From Nothopassalora personata (Eukaryota > Ascomycota > Dothideomycetes > Mycosphaerellales > Mycosphaerellaceae), in contig CM066288.1 of assembly GCA_033816765.1 (NCBI GenBank), forward strand, positions 4,030,001 through 4,094,000: a stretch of 64,000 bases of DNA. Direction: 5' to 3'. The notes below the pieces were generated by a model that had not been told where the DNA came from, searched no databases, and saw only the letters and a program-made list of their open reading frames with translations. Position numbers and translations under genes: made by a program. Shown here piece by piece: positions 10,791 through 20,254 of the stretch. Numbering within the stretch: the stretch's first letter is position 1; each line of letters opens with the position of its first letter.

Positions 10791-11560
10791 GCCCTTCTTA
10801 GTTAGAGCCTTCGTAGCGTCTACCCTACGAACCGCTTACGCGCTACGGTCCTTCCATAGGTGCCTATTCGGGCAATCCGTCTTAATATAACCCTTCTTAT
10901 GGCATCTATAGCACTCCGCTTTAGTCCTATCGAAGGTTATAGACGATCCGCCGGCGTCCCGCTAGTAACTCGTACCCGGGTCGCGCGACGCCTAACTATA
11001 CTTCTACTGCTTCGAGCTACGATCGCTTCGCCCTTAGTCGCCCTTAGTCTCTCGCCTACGGCGACTATGCTGCCCGCGGTCGTGCCCTCCGCTACTACGC
11101 TCCGTGCTTTCAATACGCGAAGCTAGGATCACTAGTTCCTCTCTAGTTGTTAGGATGTTATAAAACTTAACGATTACGGACCGTAGGCTAGGCGTAAGCT
11201 TAGCGAGTATATGTCGTACGCGTTGCGCCTCCGTATAGTCCCCTAACTGATTCTCTATAACATCTAGCTTAGTCGCAAACTGACGTACTGTCTAGTTGTC
11301 CTTCTGTTTTACCGCCTTATACTCTAACATCACGTTAAGCACGCGGTTTATAGGATTACCGTATACGTCTCGATAGAACTCCTTAAAGTCCTAGTATGTA
11401 TACCCTTTAAGGTTAAGGACGCTATAGTTAGCGTGCTATCGCTTACTTGCCTCTCCGCTTAGGTACATAACCCTATATAGGACCTTTAACTCGTTCGTCG
11501 CATACGTACCGCCTAAGAGGGTAAAGATAAGAGAGAGCTCCCTTAGGAATACCCGTGCTT
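10775..11560 (-). pseudogene. Gag relic of element B, 3' part
   Basis: This is the RIP-mutated counterpart of element A gag, interrupted at 11560 by element C (duplication TGCTT at 11556-11560 and 19234-19238) and continued at 19234. The slippery heptamer (TTTTCCC on the plus strand, about 10777) survives RIP. Confidence 0.85.
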
Positions 11561-11752
11561 TGTCACGAAGCGACCTTGATTTGGATGTTCGGTCACGTGA
11601 TCAGGGTCACGTGATCTCCCGGCGCTAGCGCGACGCCTCGGCGCTTTGCTTTATCTTTCGTACTTCGCGCGTTACCTCTAGATACTTCGTCTAACTACGT
11701 CTCTATTCCCTACACCCTACGTTTCCCTCTTACACTCGTAGGCCTCGTGTCA
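11561..11752 (+). repeat. 5' LTR of element C (192 bp)
   Basis: It begins TGTCACGAAG and ends GGCCTCGTGTCA. Two copies of GGTCACGTGATC lie 14 bp apart (11591-11602 and 11605-11616), each centred on the palindrome TCACGTGA. The segment GTCTAACTA (11689-11697) matches the primer-binding site at 11755-11763. Confidence 0.95.
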
Positions 11753-11754
11753 GT

Positions 11755-11763
11755 TAGTTAGAC
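11755..11763 (+). other. Putative self-priming primer-binding site of element C
   Basis: TAGTTAGAC, two bases after the LTR end, is the exact 9-nt reverse complement of GTCTAACTA inside the LTR (11689-11697, preceded by ACTTC). Element D has a different sequence with the same pairing at the same relative place. Confidence 0.7.
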
Positions 11764-11907
11764 CACCCTTCTTTCCGATTATCTACATGCACTGCGCTGC
11801 AGAAACATCAGGAAAGTACCGCCGCTGCCGACTGCGACAGCGACTACTATAACTACCGACACACCTACCTACCCTTTCGCGACCCGATCTGCCAATCGCC
11901 CGCGATC

Positions 11908-14553
11908 ATGACTACAGACGACAACGAGCCCGGCGACGCCATCGCCGCAGCACTGAAGAGACATCAAGAACAACACCCCGAATCAACCAAGACTCGAGAC
12001 GCCGAAATCGAGGAAGTTAGGCTCCGAGGGCGGCAAGCCCTGCGGCAGCACAAGAGCGAGGAAGCACTGAGGCGGCATGGCCTGAACGGCGAGGAAGAGC
12101 AGACGCAGGATGCACCTGTCGTCGAGTCGCCGAAGTCACCACCTCAGTCTGGAGGACAGCCGCATGTGACAGTGCAGGCCGAAGAAGATGAGATCGACGA
12201 TGAGCCCGAGGATGAAGATGAGGATGATCTCGATACCAATTCGTCATACCAACTACCTCAAGGCATGTTCGACCTGCGCGAGCTAGACGCGACAGGTGAA
12301 ACCCAATTCAACGACGAAGAAGATGTAGCTACACGCATCTTCAAGCTCCAGGACATGCAGAAGTTGTTTGAGGAGTCCAAGTCAGGAGTCCCAGACTATG
12401 ACAACACCGCAACTCAGTGGGCTACTCGAGTAGCCGCTGTCAGAAGCGCAGCAGCAGCTCTTCCAGCCTCCCGCGAGTCCAGAAGCCTGCAGCGACAAGC
12501 AGCGGCGTTGCCTTCGACTGTGCCAGGCCGTCGCCCATCACCCATCAACCGTGACCGTGACCGCCACGGTTTCACGACACGAACAGAGCAAGAGCTCGAC
12601 AGCTCGCTCATGTCCGCTACATCGAGGATTGCATCCCAAGTCCCGGGTGCATACTCCCAAGATACTATCGGTCGTTCTCAGTCTCAACCTCAAGAACGCC
12701 AAAGCCGTCGAGCGAGTCCAAAGCCATCGGTGTCCTACCCGGTTCTACCACCACGCGCCCCGACACCACCACTGCCAGCACCGAAGCCTGTGAAGGCTAA
12801 GGTGGGACCGAGTCCGCTACAACAGATGGAGTCCGCGGCAGAGCGAGAAGAACCGGAAGAGGACTACATCGACATGAATAACTTCGTCAACCACAACACC
12901 GACTACTACGAAGCGGAGGATTATCGGGCAGTCACCGCGAACGACTTCATCTCCAAAGTGCGGAAGCACCCAAACACCTGGCTGCAGGCCCTTAAGGATA
13001 TGGGCGCCACGCTCATGGAAATTCAGGACAACTACGAACAGCTCGAGAACGTCTACAACCAGGACCAGGCTACCCACAGGAAGATCGTCAAGAATCTAAA
13101 TAGCAAGATCTCTGATCTTCGCCAAGAAAACGACACTGCGGTCGGCAAGCTCGACACCGCAGCAGATCAGATCGAGGACCTGAATGAGAAGCTGAAGCAG
13201 GCACAGGAAGAAGCCAGAATCCACCTTGCCAACCTCAAGTCCGCGGAGACCGACTGTGACGGTTTCATGGACGACATCGACGAACGTGACAACACCATTA
13301 AGCAGATGGCAGATCGCATCACGCAGCTGGAAGCACAGGTCGGCGCTACCGGTGCAGCACCTAAGCCTGCTAAGGGTACAGGCCTTCGTGAGAGCCGTCG
13401 CACCACCCCACAAGTCGAAAACGCATACAGCACCAACGGTGGACTGTTCGGCAAGGGAGACGGAGGTCGCACTATTCGTGAGACCGGCATTCGCACTCCT
13501 GCCCCGGGCATCAACCGGAGTGTTCGCCCAACACCTGCGCTGTCAACGTCCTCTTCGTACTTCTACCAGTCCAAAACAAAGCGCGATCACCCCGAGAAGT
13601 TCGACAACAACGGCAAGCCACCGTACAAGAACTGGAAGATCGCTATGGATGGTAAGATTCGCGCGTCTTATGATGAGAGCACGCCCATGTTCGAGATCCT
13701 CGATTACGTCCGCGACCGCACTTCCGGCTTCCCTTTCGACTTCACGGACGCCAACATCAACAGCGAAGCTTGGGAGTCATTGGAACAGATGTGGGCAGAT
13801 CTCGACAAGCAGTTCGGTGACAAGGACACAGTAGAGAAGGCGCAAGCAGAGCTCGCCAACCTGAAGATGGTGAACACCGAGACCTTCACCGCATTTGTCA
13901 CTAAGTACAAGACTCTATGTTTGAAGGCAGGAGAAGAGATGTCATCCCGCAAGCTGTGGACACGTCTCACACCTAAGTGGCAGAACGAGCTCAAGAAGGA
14001 GCGTGGTGACTCTTTCGCCGAGTTCCAACAAGCTGGCTACGATCTCGAGGAGAGTGATCAGCTCATCAAGATGTACAAGCCCGAAGCACCGGCTCCCCCT
14101 ACAGGCAATGGCAATGGCAACCGCAACACCCGTGGCCGCGGTGGCAGCGCACTAGGCAACACTACCATCATCGGTAATGCCGCCATGACCACATCCAACA
14201 CCGAGACCGGCAACGAGCGAAAGAACAAGAAGCGCAGCGAGCCAGTTACCCGCATCCTGCCTGCCTCTTGGAAAGTGGTCGGTCAATTGACCAAGGAACA
14301 GAAGGAAGCAATGGCAGCTAATGGCCAATGCTGGCGCTGTCGTCGTACCGACCGTACGCACGTCTTGCCACAGGATCCAGCTTGCCCCTTCCACTACAAC
14401 AAGGGCAATTGGGACTTCAGCAACCTCATTACTAGAGAGATGAGCGTCGACGAGTTCCGCCGTCAGCATGGTGTGGGCGACACTACTCGCCTCGCCGCCC
14501 TTGCCACCGAAGCACCAACAGCAGCCCCCGACCAGGGAAATGCTCAGGCTTAG
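11908..14553 (+). CDS. Gag of element C
   Basis: An 881-aa structural protein, long for a fungal gag. The N-terminal 350 residues are acidic and Pro/Ser-rich, likely disordered. A long coiled coil spans about 370-500 (heptads in DLRQENDTAVGKL and DLNEKLKQAQEEA). The retrotransposon gag domain follows (about 555-715; KNWKIAMDGKIRASY, ...LTPKWQNEL). A Cys/His cluster C-x2-C-x6-H-x7-C (CWRCRRTDRTHVLPQDPAC) near 806-824 is a variant zinc knuckle. The start at 11908 has a good context (GATCATGAC). The 3' end overlaps pol in the -1 frame. Confidence 0.9.
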   Translation: MTTDDNEPGDAIAAALKRHQEQHPESTKTRDAEIEEVRLRGRQALRQHKSEEALRRHGLNGEEEQTQDAPVVESPKSPPQSGGQPHVTVQAEEDEIDDEPEDEDEDDLDTNSSYQLPQGMFDLRELDATGETQFNDEEDVATRIFKLQDMQKLFEESKSGVPDYDNTATQWATRVAAVRSAAAALPASRESRSLQRQAAALPSTVPGRRPSPINRDRDRHGFTTRTEQELDSSLMSATSRIASQVPGAYSQDTIGRSQSQPQERQSRRASPKPSVSYPVLPPRAPTPPLPAPKPVKAKVGPSPLQQMESAAEREEPEEDYIDMNNFVNHNTDYYEAEDYRAVTANDFISKVRKHPNTWLQALKDMGATLMEIQDNYEQLENVYNQDQATHRKIVKNLNSKISDLRQENDTAVGKLDTAADQIEDLNEKLKQAQEEARIHLANLKSAETDCDGFMDDIDERDNTIKQMADRITQLEAQVGATGAAPKPAKGTGLRESRRTTPQVENAYSTNGGLFGKGDGGRTIRETGIRTPAPGINRSVRPTPALSTSSSYFYQSKTKRDHPEKFDNNGKPPYKNWKIAMDGKIRASYDESTPMFEILDYVRDRTSGFPFDFTDANINSEAWESLEQMWADLDKQFGDKDTVEKAQAELANLKMVNTETFTAFVTKYKTLCLKAGEEMSSRKLWTRLTPKWQNELKKERGDSFAEFQQAGYDLEESDQLIKMYKPEAPAPPTGNGNGNRNTRGRGGSALGNTTIIGNAAMTTSNTETGNERKNKKRSEPVTRILPASWKVVGQLTKEQKEAMAANGQCWRCRRTDRTHVLPQDPACPFHYNKGNWDFSNLITREMSVDEFRRQHGVGDTTRLAALATEAPTAAPDQGNAQA
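14535..14541 (+). promoter_or_regulatory. -1 frameshift slippery heptamer, gag/pol of element C
   Basis: The gag frame reads CAG GGA AAT GCT, so G_GGA_AAT fits X_XXY_YYZ. Gag ends 12 nt later (TAG 14551-14553). The -1 frame is open through this point and leads without a stop into pol. Confidence 0.75.
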
Positions 14554-14603
14554 AGTCAAGTCGCGACCCTAAGCCTTGCTCAAACGAAGAACATGAAGAA
14601 GAG

Positions 14604-17600
14604 ATGAACCTTTGCACCCTAAGAGATGACGATTATGACAACAACGAACTTGCACTGTCTTGTGCCGAGACAGCAGGAGGCATCCAGAACGTCACTGTCC
14701 AGCCTAGACAGGGCAAACACCTTGTATGCTCTGCAAAGGTACACAGTAGACTAGGACCTCATAATGCAAAAAGTTTGATCGACACAGGCGCAACAGACCT
14801 CTTCATCCATAACAACTTCGTGCGCACACATCACCTTGACCTTATCCCTCTTGCGAAACCTAAGCGTTTGCGACTTGCGGACGGGCACCGCTCTATGATA
14901 ACACATGCAGTCCTCGTCACCCTGGACGTCGGAGCACATCGCGACCAGGATCTGTACTACGTTACAGACCTTGACACATATGACATCGTCATCGGAATGT
15001 CATGGCTAGAACAACATGACCCCGAGATCAGCTTCAAGAACAGGACAATGACCTTCAACAGCACGAACTGCTGCTTGAACCATAACTTCAGAAGTCTGGT
15101 CTGCGTCGTAACAATAGATCGTCGCGGCAAGACCCACAACGTCGACCCTGACTTTCACAGCTCTGATGATATCGACATCGTCAGTGCGCAAGCGTTCATG
15201 AAGATGTCAAAGGATAAGGACAATCAGCTCTTTGCCCTTTGGCCTGAAGACCTAACACCACCACCTGACGACGTCCCACCCGAACCACCCGATAAGCCGC
15301 CACCGCAAGATCCGTTTGGGGGGGAGGGAGAACAACTTTCATGCTTCGCGATGGCGCCAGAGGACTGGGAACGCTTCATGACAGCGTGCAAGAAGTCGAA
15401 CCCAGAAGAAAAGCTGCCAGCAGTGCTTAAGGATCTAGCTCTGTACTTCAAGCACAAGTCGGAGTTTGTACTGCCTGAGCATGGTCCTAGTGACCATGAG
15501 ATTAAGCTCAAACCAGGTACTACACCGCCTTATCGCAAGATGATCCCAATGAATGCTGAGCAGTTGGCCGTGGTACGGAAGTTTCTCGACGATGGCCTTG
15601 CAAACGGTTCATTGCAAGAAAGCAAGTCGCCCTGCGCATCACCACTGCTCATTGTCAAGAAGCCTGGTGGTGGACTGCGCGTATGCGTCGATTACAGAGC
15701 ATTGAACGCCCTCACGATTAAGGACCGATATCCTATTCCTTTGATCCGAGAAACCCTGGATCGTCTGGCTAAGGCCAAGATGTTCTCGAAACTCGACATC
15801 GTAGCAGCATTCAACAACCTTCGCATTGCGCATGGACAGGAATGGCTGACAGCCTTCATCACAAGATATGGCCTCTACGAGTTCAAGGTTATGCCGTTCG
15901 GGCTCTGCAACGGGCCAAGCAGTTGGCAGAGACGAATCAATGAAGTACTGCGAGAGTACCTCGATCGGTTCTGCACAGTCTATCTTGACGATGTTCTCAT
16001 CTACAGCGACAGCGAAGAAGAACATGTCCAGCACGTACGAGCAGTCATTAAGAAAGTAGGCGAAGCCGGTATGCCTATCGACATTGACAAGAGCGAATTC
16101 TTCGTCAAGAAGATCAAGTACCTTGGCCTTATTGTCACTACCGAAGGTATCGAGATGGATCCAGTTAAGGTTGAAGCAATCCAGAACTGGGAGACACCCC
16201 GGAACGTCAAGGACGTCCTTGCGTTCCTCGGGTTCAGTGGTTTCTACAGACGCTTCATCTATGAGTATTCAAGAGTCGTGCGCAAGCTCACAGCACTGAC
16301 AAAGAAAGATACACCCTGGCAGTGGGACGAGGGATGCCAGCAAGCATTCGATAAGCTGAAGAAGCGATTCGTCTCAGCACCAATCCTGGCACACTTCCAA
16401 CCAGGACTGGAAGTTTGGATTGAGACGGATGCGTCAGACTACGTAACTGCAGGCGTTCTGTCCCAGAAGCACCCAGATCCGGAGAAGGAAGGCGAGTTTC
16501 TGCTCAAGCCGATAGCCTACTTCTCCAAGAAGATGAGTCCGCAAGAATGCAACTACGACATCTACGACAAGGAGCTGCTCGCTATTGTCAAGACGTTCGA
16601 AGAATGGCAGTACGAACTAGTGCCAGAGGCGGATGACCAGAAACCCATCCGAGTGCTGTCAGATCACAAGAACCTGGAGTGGTTTATGTCCACGAAGCAA
16701 CTCAACCAGCGCCAGGCTAGGTGGGCCGAGTTCCTGTCACAATTCAACTTCAAGATCACGTATCGACCGGGCGTCCAGGGCACCAAACCGGACAGCCTGA
16801 CGAGACGCTCCCAAGACCTGCCTGAAGGGATTGATGCACGGACACAGTACCGCGAACAAACCATCTTGAAGCCGGATAACCTGGATATAGTCTCCGCATT
16901 CGCAATCACCACGGACCCGCCTACAGAACCTCGACGAAGCGCTAGGCTGGCCAACAAAGCGAACGACGAGAATGCGGACGACGAGAATGCGAACATCCCC
17001 GAAGTCCCAAAAGATGACGAGCATAAGGCACCTGAACAAGCGCTAGAAGACGGGTCAGATCTGGCGACAGTCCCTGACCAGCCAACGCCCAACGAGCCAG
17101 ACACTCCCAAGGAAGACTGGCCGGAGTTGCAGCAACCAGCAGACTCGGACGACAACGTGCTCTCAATGCTCAATACAGCTTACAAGGACCCACGCTTCAG
17201 CATGCGTATGAAGCGCCTTCAGAAAGATCTCCGCGACCGCAAGACGTCTGAGTTTCTGCAACAGCGCAAGATTACAGCTTCAGAGTGCCGCATGCAAGAC
17301 GGGAGGCTGTACGTGAACAACAGGCTGTTTGTGCCGGAATACCGCAACCTACGCACAAAGATAGTGCAGAGCTACCATGACGCGCCTCTTGCTGGGCATC
17401 AAGGCATGGCACGCACACACGAACTGATTCTACGCCATGACCTATGGTGGCCTTTCATGCAGAAAGACATCACCCAATACGTGCGCAACTGCTACATCTG
17501 TAGGAGATCAACACCGTCTCGTTCACGGTACCAAGGGACGCTCTCCGCCCATCGTACACCACCGGACGTCTGGAAACACGTCGCCATGGACTTCATAGTC

Positions 17601-19109
17601 GACCTGCCGCCTAGCAAATCTCGCAGAGATGGCAAGACATACACCAATATCCTGACAGTAACAGACATGCTCTCCAAGCAGGTGCACTTCATCCCTACGG
17701 ACCGTATGGATGCAGAACACACAGCTGACCTGTACTACCATTACATTATGCCCCATCACGGCGTCGCAGAAATATTTGTGTCAGACCGCGGGACGCAGTT
17801 TGTAAGCGCCTTCTGGGAACGACTCTGCCAGCGGCTCGGCATCAAACAAAACCTGTCAACTTCCTTCCACCCAGAGACCGACGGTCAATCGGAGCGAACT
17901 AACCAAGCGTTAGAGCAATACTTGCGAGCTTTCAGTAACTATCTCCAGGACGACTGGGTTAACTGGCTGCCGACCGCGGAATTCGCGATGAACAACCATG
18001 TAGCTGCCAGCACAGGCGTTACACCATTCTTTGCGAACACAGGAAGGCACCCGAGCTTAGGGATGAATGTGAAGCCATCTGAAGCCCGTCCACAAGTCAC
18101 GGCAGACAAGGTGAAACAGCTTGATGCAGCCGACACCTTTGCAGACAACCTCAGAGACTTTGAGCAATTCACACAGGCCGTGCTCGAGCAAATGCGAGCG
18201 GAGCACGCTTGGACCCAAGCCAAGAACACGGATCAAGCTAATGTGGCACGTGCACCCGCACCAAATTTCCAAAAGGGCGACAAAGTCTTCCTCGACGCAC
18301 GCAACATCCGCACTACACGACCATCCAAGAAACTCGACAGTAAAGCATTCGGTCCCTTCGAAGTCGTCGAGCCTATTGGGCGCCGTTCCTACCGCCTGCG
18401 ATTCCCACCTAACTCTGATCTCGCCCACCTCCACGATGTTTTCCACTCGAGTCTCCTACGCCGCGCACCCGAAGACCCGCTGCCTGGACAGCACCTGCCG
18501 CCGCCGCCGCCGCTCGAAATAGTAAGAGATGGTAAAGAATCGACTGAATGGGAAGTTCAAGAGGTGGTTGACTCAAGGATAAAATACCGCAAAGTCTGGT
18601 ACAAGGTTTTGTGGAAGGACGGCACAATGAGCGAACGCCCATACACCTCACTGCTGCCAGGTGCTGAGGAGCTGGTGCAAGAATTTCACCGCGCATACCC
18701 AGACAAGCCACGACCTACGGAGGTTGACGATGAGTTCATGGCGCACGTATTTAGCGTCTCAGTTTATGGTCTCGCAGTGATCTCCGGAGACGCCACACCG
18801 CCTACGAAGTCCACGCCTCCTTTCTACTCACTCGCAGAAGGCATTCGGCTGGATGGAAGTTCTTCAAAGCGGCCTACCTCTTCAATGGGTGAGACCATGC
18901 AACAACACTCGCACACCAGCAGTCAGCCGTCATATGATGAGCAGCGAACAAGCAATACCAGCAAGCACGCAAGTGCAACTGGCACGCAACGCAATAGCCT
19001 GAACGACGTCGCAGGAGCTCGTCTCGTGGAGGGGGGGGTACTGTCACGAAGCGACCTTGATTTGGATGTTCGGTCACGTGATCAGGGTCACGTGATCTCC
19101 CGGCGCTAG
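14604..19109 (+). CDS. Pol of element C (protease-RT-RNase H-integrase-chromodomain)
   Basis: A 1501-residue frame counted from its first ATG; the functional product is probably a Gag-Pol fusion entering at 14541. Order: aspartic protease (LIDTGATDLF, residue about 59), RT (MPFGLCNGPSSWQ, YLDD about 458), and RNase H (ETDASDYVTAG about 606). The integrase has the H/C zinc region (AGHQGMARTHELIL...CYICRR, 929-975) and catalytic MDFIVD (994), VSDRGTQF (1060) and HPETDGQSER (1089). The chromodomain-like end (EWEVQEVVDSR...WYKVLWKDG, about 1314-1370) would direct insertion to marked chromatin. The last 23 residues are encoded by the 3' LTR itself. All catalytic residues seen are intact. Confidence 0.93.
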   Translation: MNLCTLRDDDYDNNELALSCAETAGGIQNVTVQPRQGKHLVCSAKVHSRLGPHNAKSLIDTGATDLFIHNNFVRTHHLDLIPLAKPKRLRLADGHRSMITHAVLVTLDVGAHRDQDLYYVTDLDTYDIVIGMSWLEQHDPEISFKNRTMTFNSTNCCLNHNFRSLVCVVTIDRRGKTHNVDPDFHSSDDIDIVSAQAFMKMSKDKDNQLFALWPEDLTPPPDDVPPEPPDKPPPQDPFGGEGEQLSCFAMAPEDWERFMTACKKSNPEEKLPAVLKDLALYFKHKSEFVLPEHGPSDHEIKLKPGTTPPYRKMIPMNAEQLAVVRKFLDDGLANGSLQESKSPCASPLLIVKKPGGGLRVCVDYRALNALTIKDRYPIPLIRETLDRLAKAKMFSKLDIVAAFNNLRIAHGQEWLTAFITRYGLYEFKVMPFGLCNGPSSWQRRINEVLREYLDRFCTVYLDDVLIYSDSEEEHVQHVRAVIKKVGEAGMPIDIDKSEFFVKKIKYLGLIVTTEGIEMDPVKVEAIQNWETPRNVKDVLAFLGFSGFYRRFIYEYSRVVRKLTALTKKDTPWQWDEGCQQAFDKLKKRFVSAPILAHFQPGLEVWIETDASDYVTAGVLSQKHPDPEKEGEFLLKPIAYFSKKMSPQECNYDIYDKELLAIVKTFEEWQYELVPEADDQKPIRVLSDHKNLEWFMSTKQLNQRQARWAEFLSQFNFKITYRPGVQGTKPDSLTRRSQDLPEGIDARTQYREQTILKPDNLDIVSAFAITTDPPTEPRRSARLANKANDENADDENANIPEVPKDDEHKAPEQALEDGSDLATVPDQPTPNEPDTPKEDWPELQQPADSDDNVLSMLNTAYKDPRFSMRMKRLQKDLRDRKTSEFLQQRKITASECRMQDGRLYVNNRLFVPEYRNLRTKIVQSYHDAPLAGHQGMARTHELILRHDLWWPFMQKDITQYVRNCYICRRSTPSRSRYQGTLSAHRTPPDVWKHVAMDFIVDLPPSKSRRDGKTYTNILTVTDMLSKQVHFIPTDRMDAEHTADLYYHYIMPHHGVAEIFVSDRGTQFVSAFWERLCQRLGIKQNLSTSFHPETDGQSERTNQALEQYLRAFSNYLQDDWVNWLPTAEFAMNNHVAASTGVTPFFANTGRHPSLGMNVKPSEARPQVTADKVKQLDAADTFADNLRDFEQFTQAVLEQMRAEHAWTQAKNTDQANVARAPAPNFQKGDKVFLDARNIRTTRPSKKLDSKAFGPFEVVEPIGRRSYRLRFPPNSDLAHLHDVFHSSLLRRAPEDPLPGQHLPPPPPLEIVRDGKESTEWEVQEVVDSRIKYRKVWYKVLWKDGTMSERPYTSLLPGAEELVQEFHRAYPDKPRPTEVDDEFMAHVFSVSVYGLAVISGDATPPTKSTPPFYSLAEGIRLDGSSSKRPTSSMGETMQQHSHTSSQPSYDEQRTSNTSKHASATGTQRNSLNDVAGARLVEGGVLSRSDLDLDVRSRDQGHVISRR

Positions 19110-19233
19110 CGCGACGCCTCGGCGCTTTGCTTTATCTTTCGTACTTCGCGCGTTACCTCTAGATACTTCGTCTAACTACGTCTCTATTCCCTACACCCTA
19201 CGTTTCCCTCTTACACTCGTAGGCCTCGTGTCA
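19042..19233 (+). repeat. 3' LTR of element C
   Basis: 192 bp, with no difference seen from the 5' LTR. It is preceded by the G-rich polypurine tract at 19028-19038 and followed by the target duplication TGCTT. Confidence 0.95.
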
Positions 19234-19615
19234 TGCTTTCTTAATCGAGTCCCCTCTAAAAGGCGTAGGTTCTTTAAGACGTAAACGTGTCGTATACGAT
19301 GCGACCGCGCCTCGAGCTACGATATTATCGTTAGTTACTATAGATAGAGGAGGGGGAGGGGGAGTAGGGGATGGTTCTCCGCCGGATTCGCCCTAAGGGT
19401 CCGCCGGCGGCACGCTTACGTCCCGTAAGATCTCTAACTGTTTAGTCTCCCTCTATATCTCCTTCTCCTTAACCTCTGCCCGAAGGGCATCCCTCCTTAC
19501 GACTAAGGCTACACGCCTCGCTTATTACTAGGCCCTAGGGCTTAGGGGAGCCGTAGGCGTAGCGCTGCTGTCGTCGCGTTCGGACTCTATAGCGTGTATA
19601 GATTGCAACGAAGAG
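19234..19615 (-). pseudogene. Gag relic of element B, 5' part
   Basis: Continuation of the element B gag past element C, aligning with element A 3976-4340. RIP has removed CpA sites and turned the start region (GACTCTATAGCG) so that the second Met codon is lost. Confidence 0.85.
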
Positions 19616-19627
19616 AAGAATTAGAAC

Positions 19628-19824
19628 TGTTAAGGGGATGTCGTAATATGTAGCACGCCCACGACCTGCTAGTCGTAGATGAACTAATTCTTACCTTTTG
19701 TTTAAGACGCATCGCGCGTCGTAAGGTGTACTTATGCGTGTTACGTGCGGCTTAGCAGCCGGTCGCGACCGCATGTTATATATAAGGCTACATGTAGGGG
19801 TTAGCTACTAGGCTGCCCCTTACA
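19628..19824 (-). repeat. 5' LTR of element B
   Basis: A RIP-altered 197-bp LTR, closely related to 4360-4556. The putative self-priming site (AAGAATTAG on plus, 19616-19624) lies three bases inside it. It is followed by the TATAT duplication. Confidence 0.92.
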
Positions 19825-19927
19825 TATATAATAGCCCTAGTAGCCTATTTTGACCTTAAGACACTGCAGATAGACGCCGTAAACGCGTTTCTCAATGCCT
19901 CTATACTATTGCTAGTATATATATATG
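19825..19927 (+). pseudogene. Copia pol relic, part 2
   Basis: The plus strand reads ALVAYFDLKTLQIDAVNAF, the conserved copia RT segment with its catalytic Asp (QIDAVNAFLNA), joining part 1 (ending 4916) across element B and part 3 (27237) across element D. Confidence 0.85.
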
Positions 19928-20110
19928 TGTCACGGGCAGCCCGCGACCCTTCACTGACGATGCGTCGTCCCGGGTGAACCTCGGACCTTCTGCATCGGGA
20001 CTAGCGGCTTGGCGTTAGCTTAAGTACCCGCCGCGCCTCGCGCTCCTCTTTCATAGCTTCGTAGAACAACAACTATCTCATTCGGACCCTTTGGTACGCG
20101 CGCCCTTACA
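19928..20110 (+). repeat. 5' LTR of element D (183 bp)
   Basis: It begins TGTCACGGGCAGCC and ends GCGCCCTTACA. It contains GTAGAACAA at 20061-20069, preceded by GCTTC, the partner of the primer-binding site. Unlike the A, C and E LTRs, it has no CACGTG site. Confidence 0.95.
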
Positions 20111-20112
20111 GT

Positions 20113-20121
20113 TTGTTCTAC
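20113..20121 (+). other. Putative self-priming primer-binding site of element D
   Basis: TTGTTCTAC, two bases after the LTR, is the exact reverse complement of GTAGAACAA in the LTR (20061-20069). The sequence differs from that of element C but pairs in the same way, which argues for selection on the pairing. Confidence 0.7.
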
Positions 20122-20254
20122 CACCCTACCCAGATCACGGATCTAGGTAAGGGACGCGTAACACTCAGAACAGACAACAGAACGCGCACGGCGCAATAGC
20201 AGAGTCGCGCCGAGTCGCACTCGACACAGAACACGGCAAGGCGCAAAGGCGCAG

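Larger units (their letters stand above)
11561..19233 (+). mobile_element. Element C: complete Ty3/gypsy retrotransposon (7.67 kb)
   Basis: Two 192-bp LTRs (11561-11752 and 19042-19233) with no difference that I can see enclose an intact gag (881 aa) and pol (1501 aa). The 5-bp target duplication is TGCTT. The polypurine tract GGAGGGGGGGGTAC abuts the 3' LTR. No RIP marks are present although the host element B is saturated with them. Identical LTRs and open frames indicate a very recent, possibly competent insertion. Its pol is clearly related to that of element D. Confidence 0.95.
4917..19824 (-). mobile_element. Element B: RIP-degraded Ty3/gypsy copy of the element A family, with nested insertions
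   Basis: Two 197-bp LTRs in the same (minus) orientation, 4917-5113 and 19628-19824, are flanked by the 5-bp duplication TATAT (4912-4916 and 19825-19829). The inside aligns base for base with element A but with CpA changed to TpA on both strands, giving stops in every frame, while CpG sites persist. Three later insertions lie inside: solo LTRs at 5725-6054 and 6858-7054 and the complete element C at 11561-19233. The insertions are not RIP-mutated, so they came after RIP had acted on B. Confidence 0.93.
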
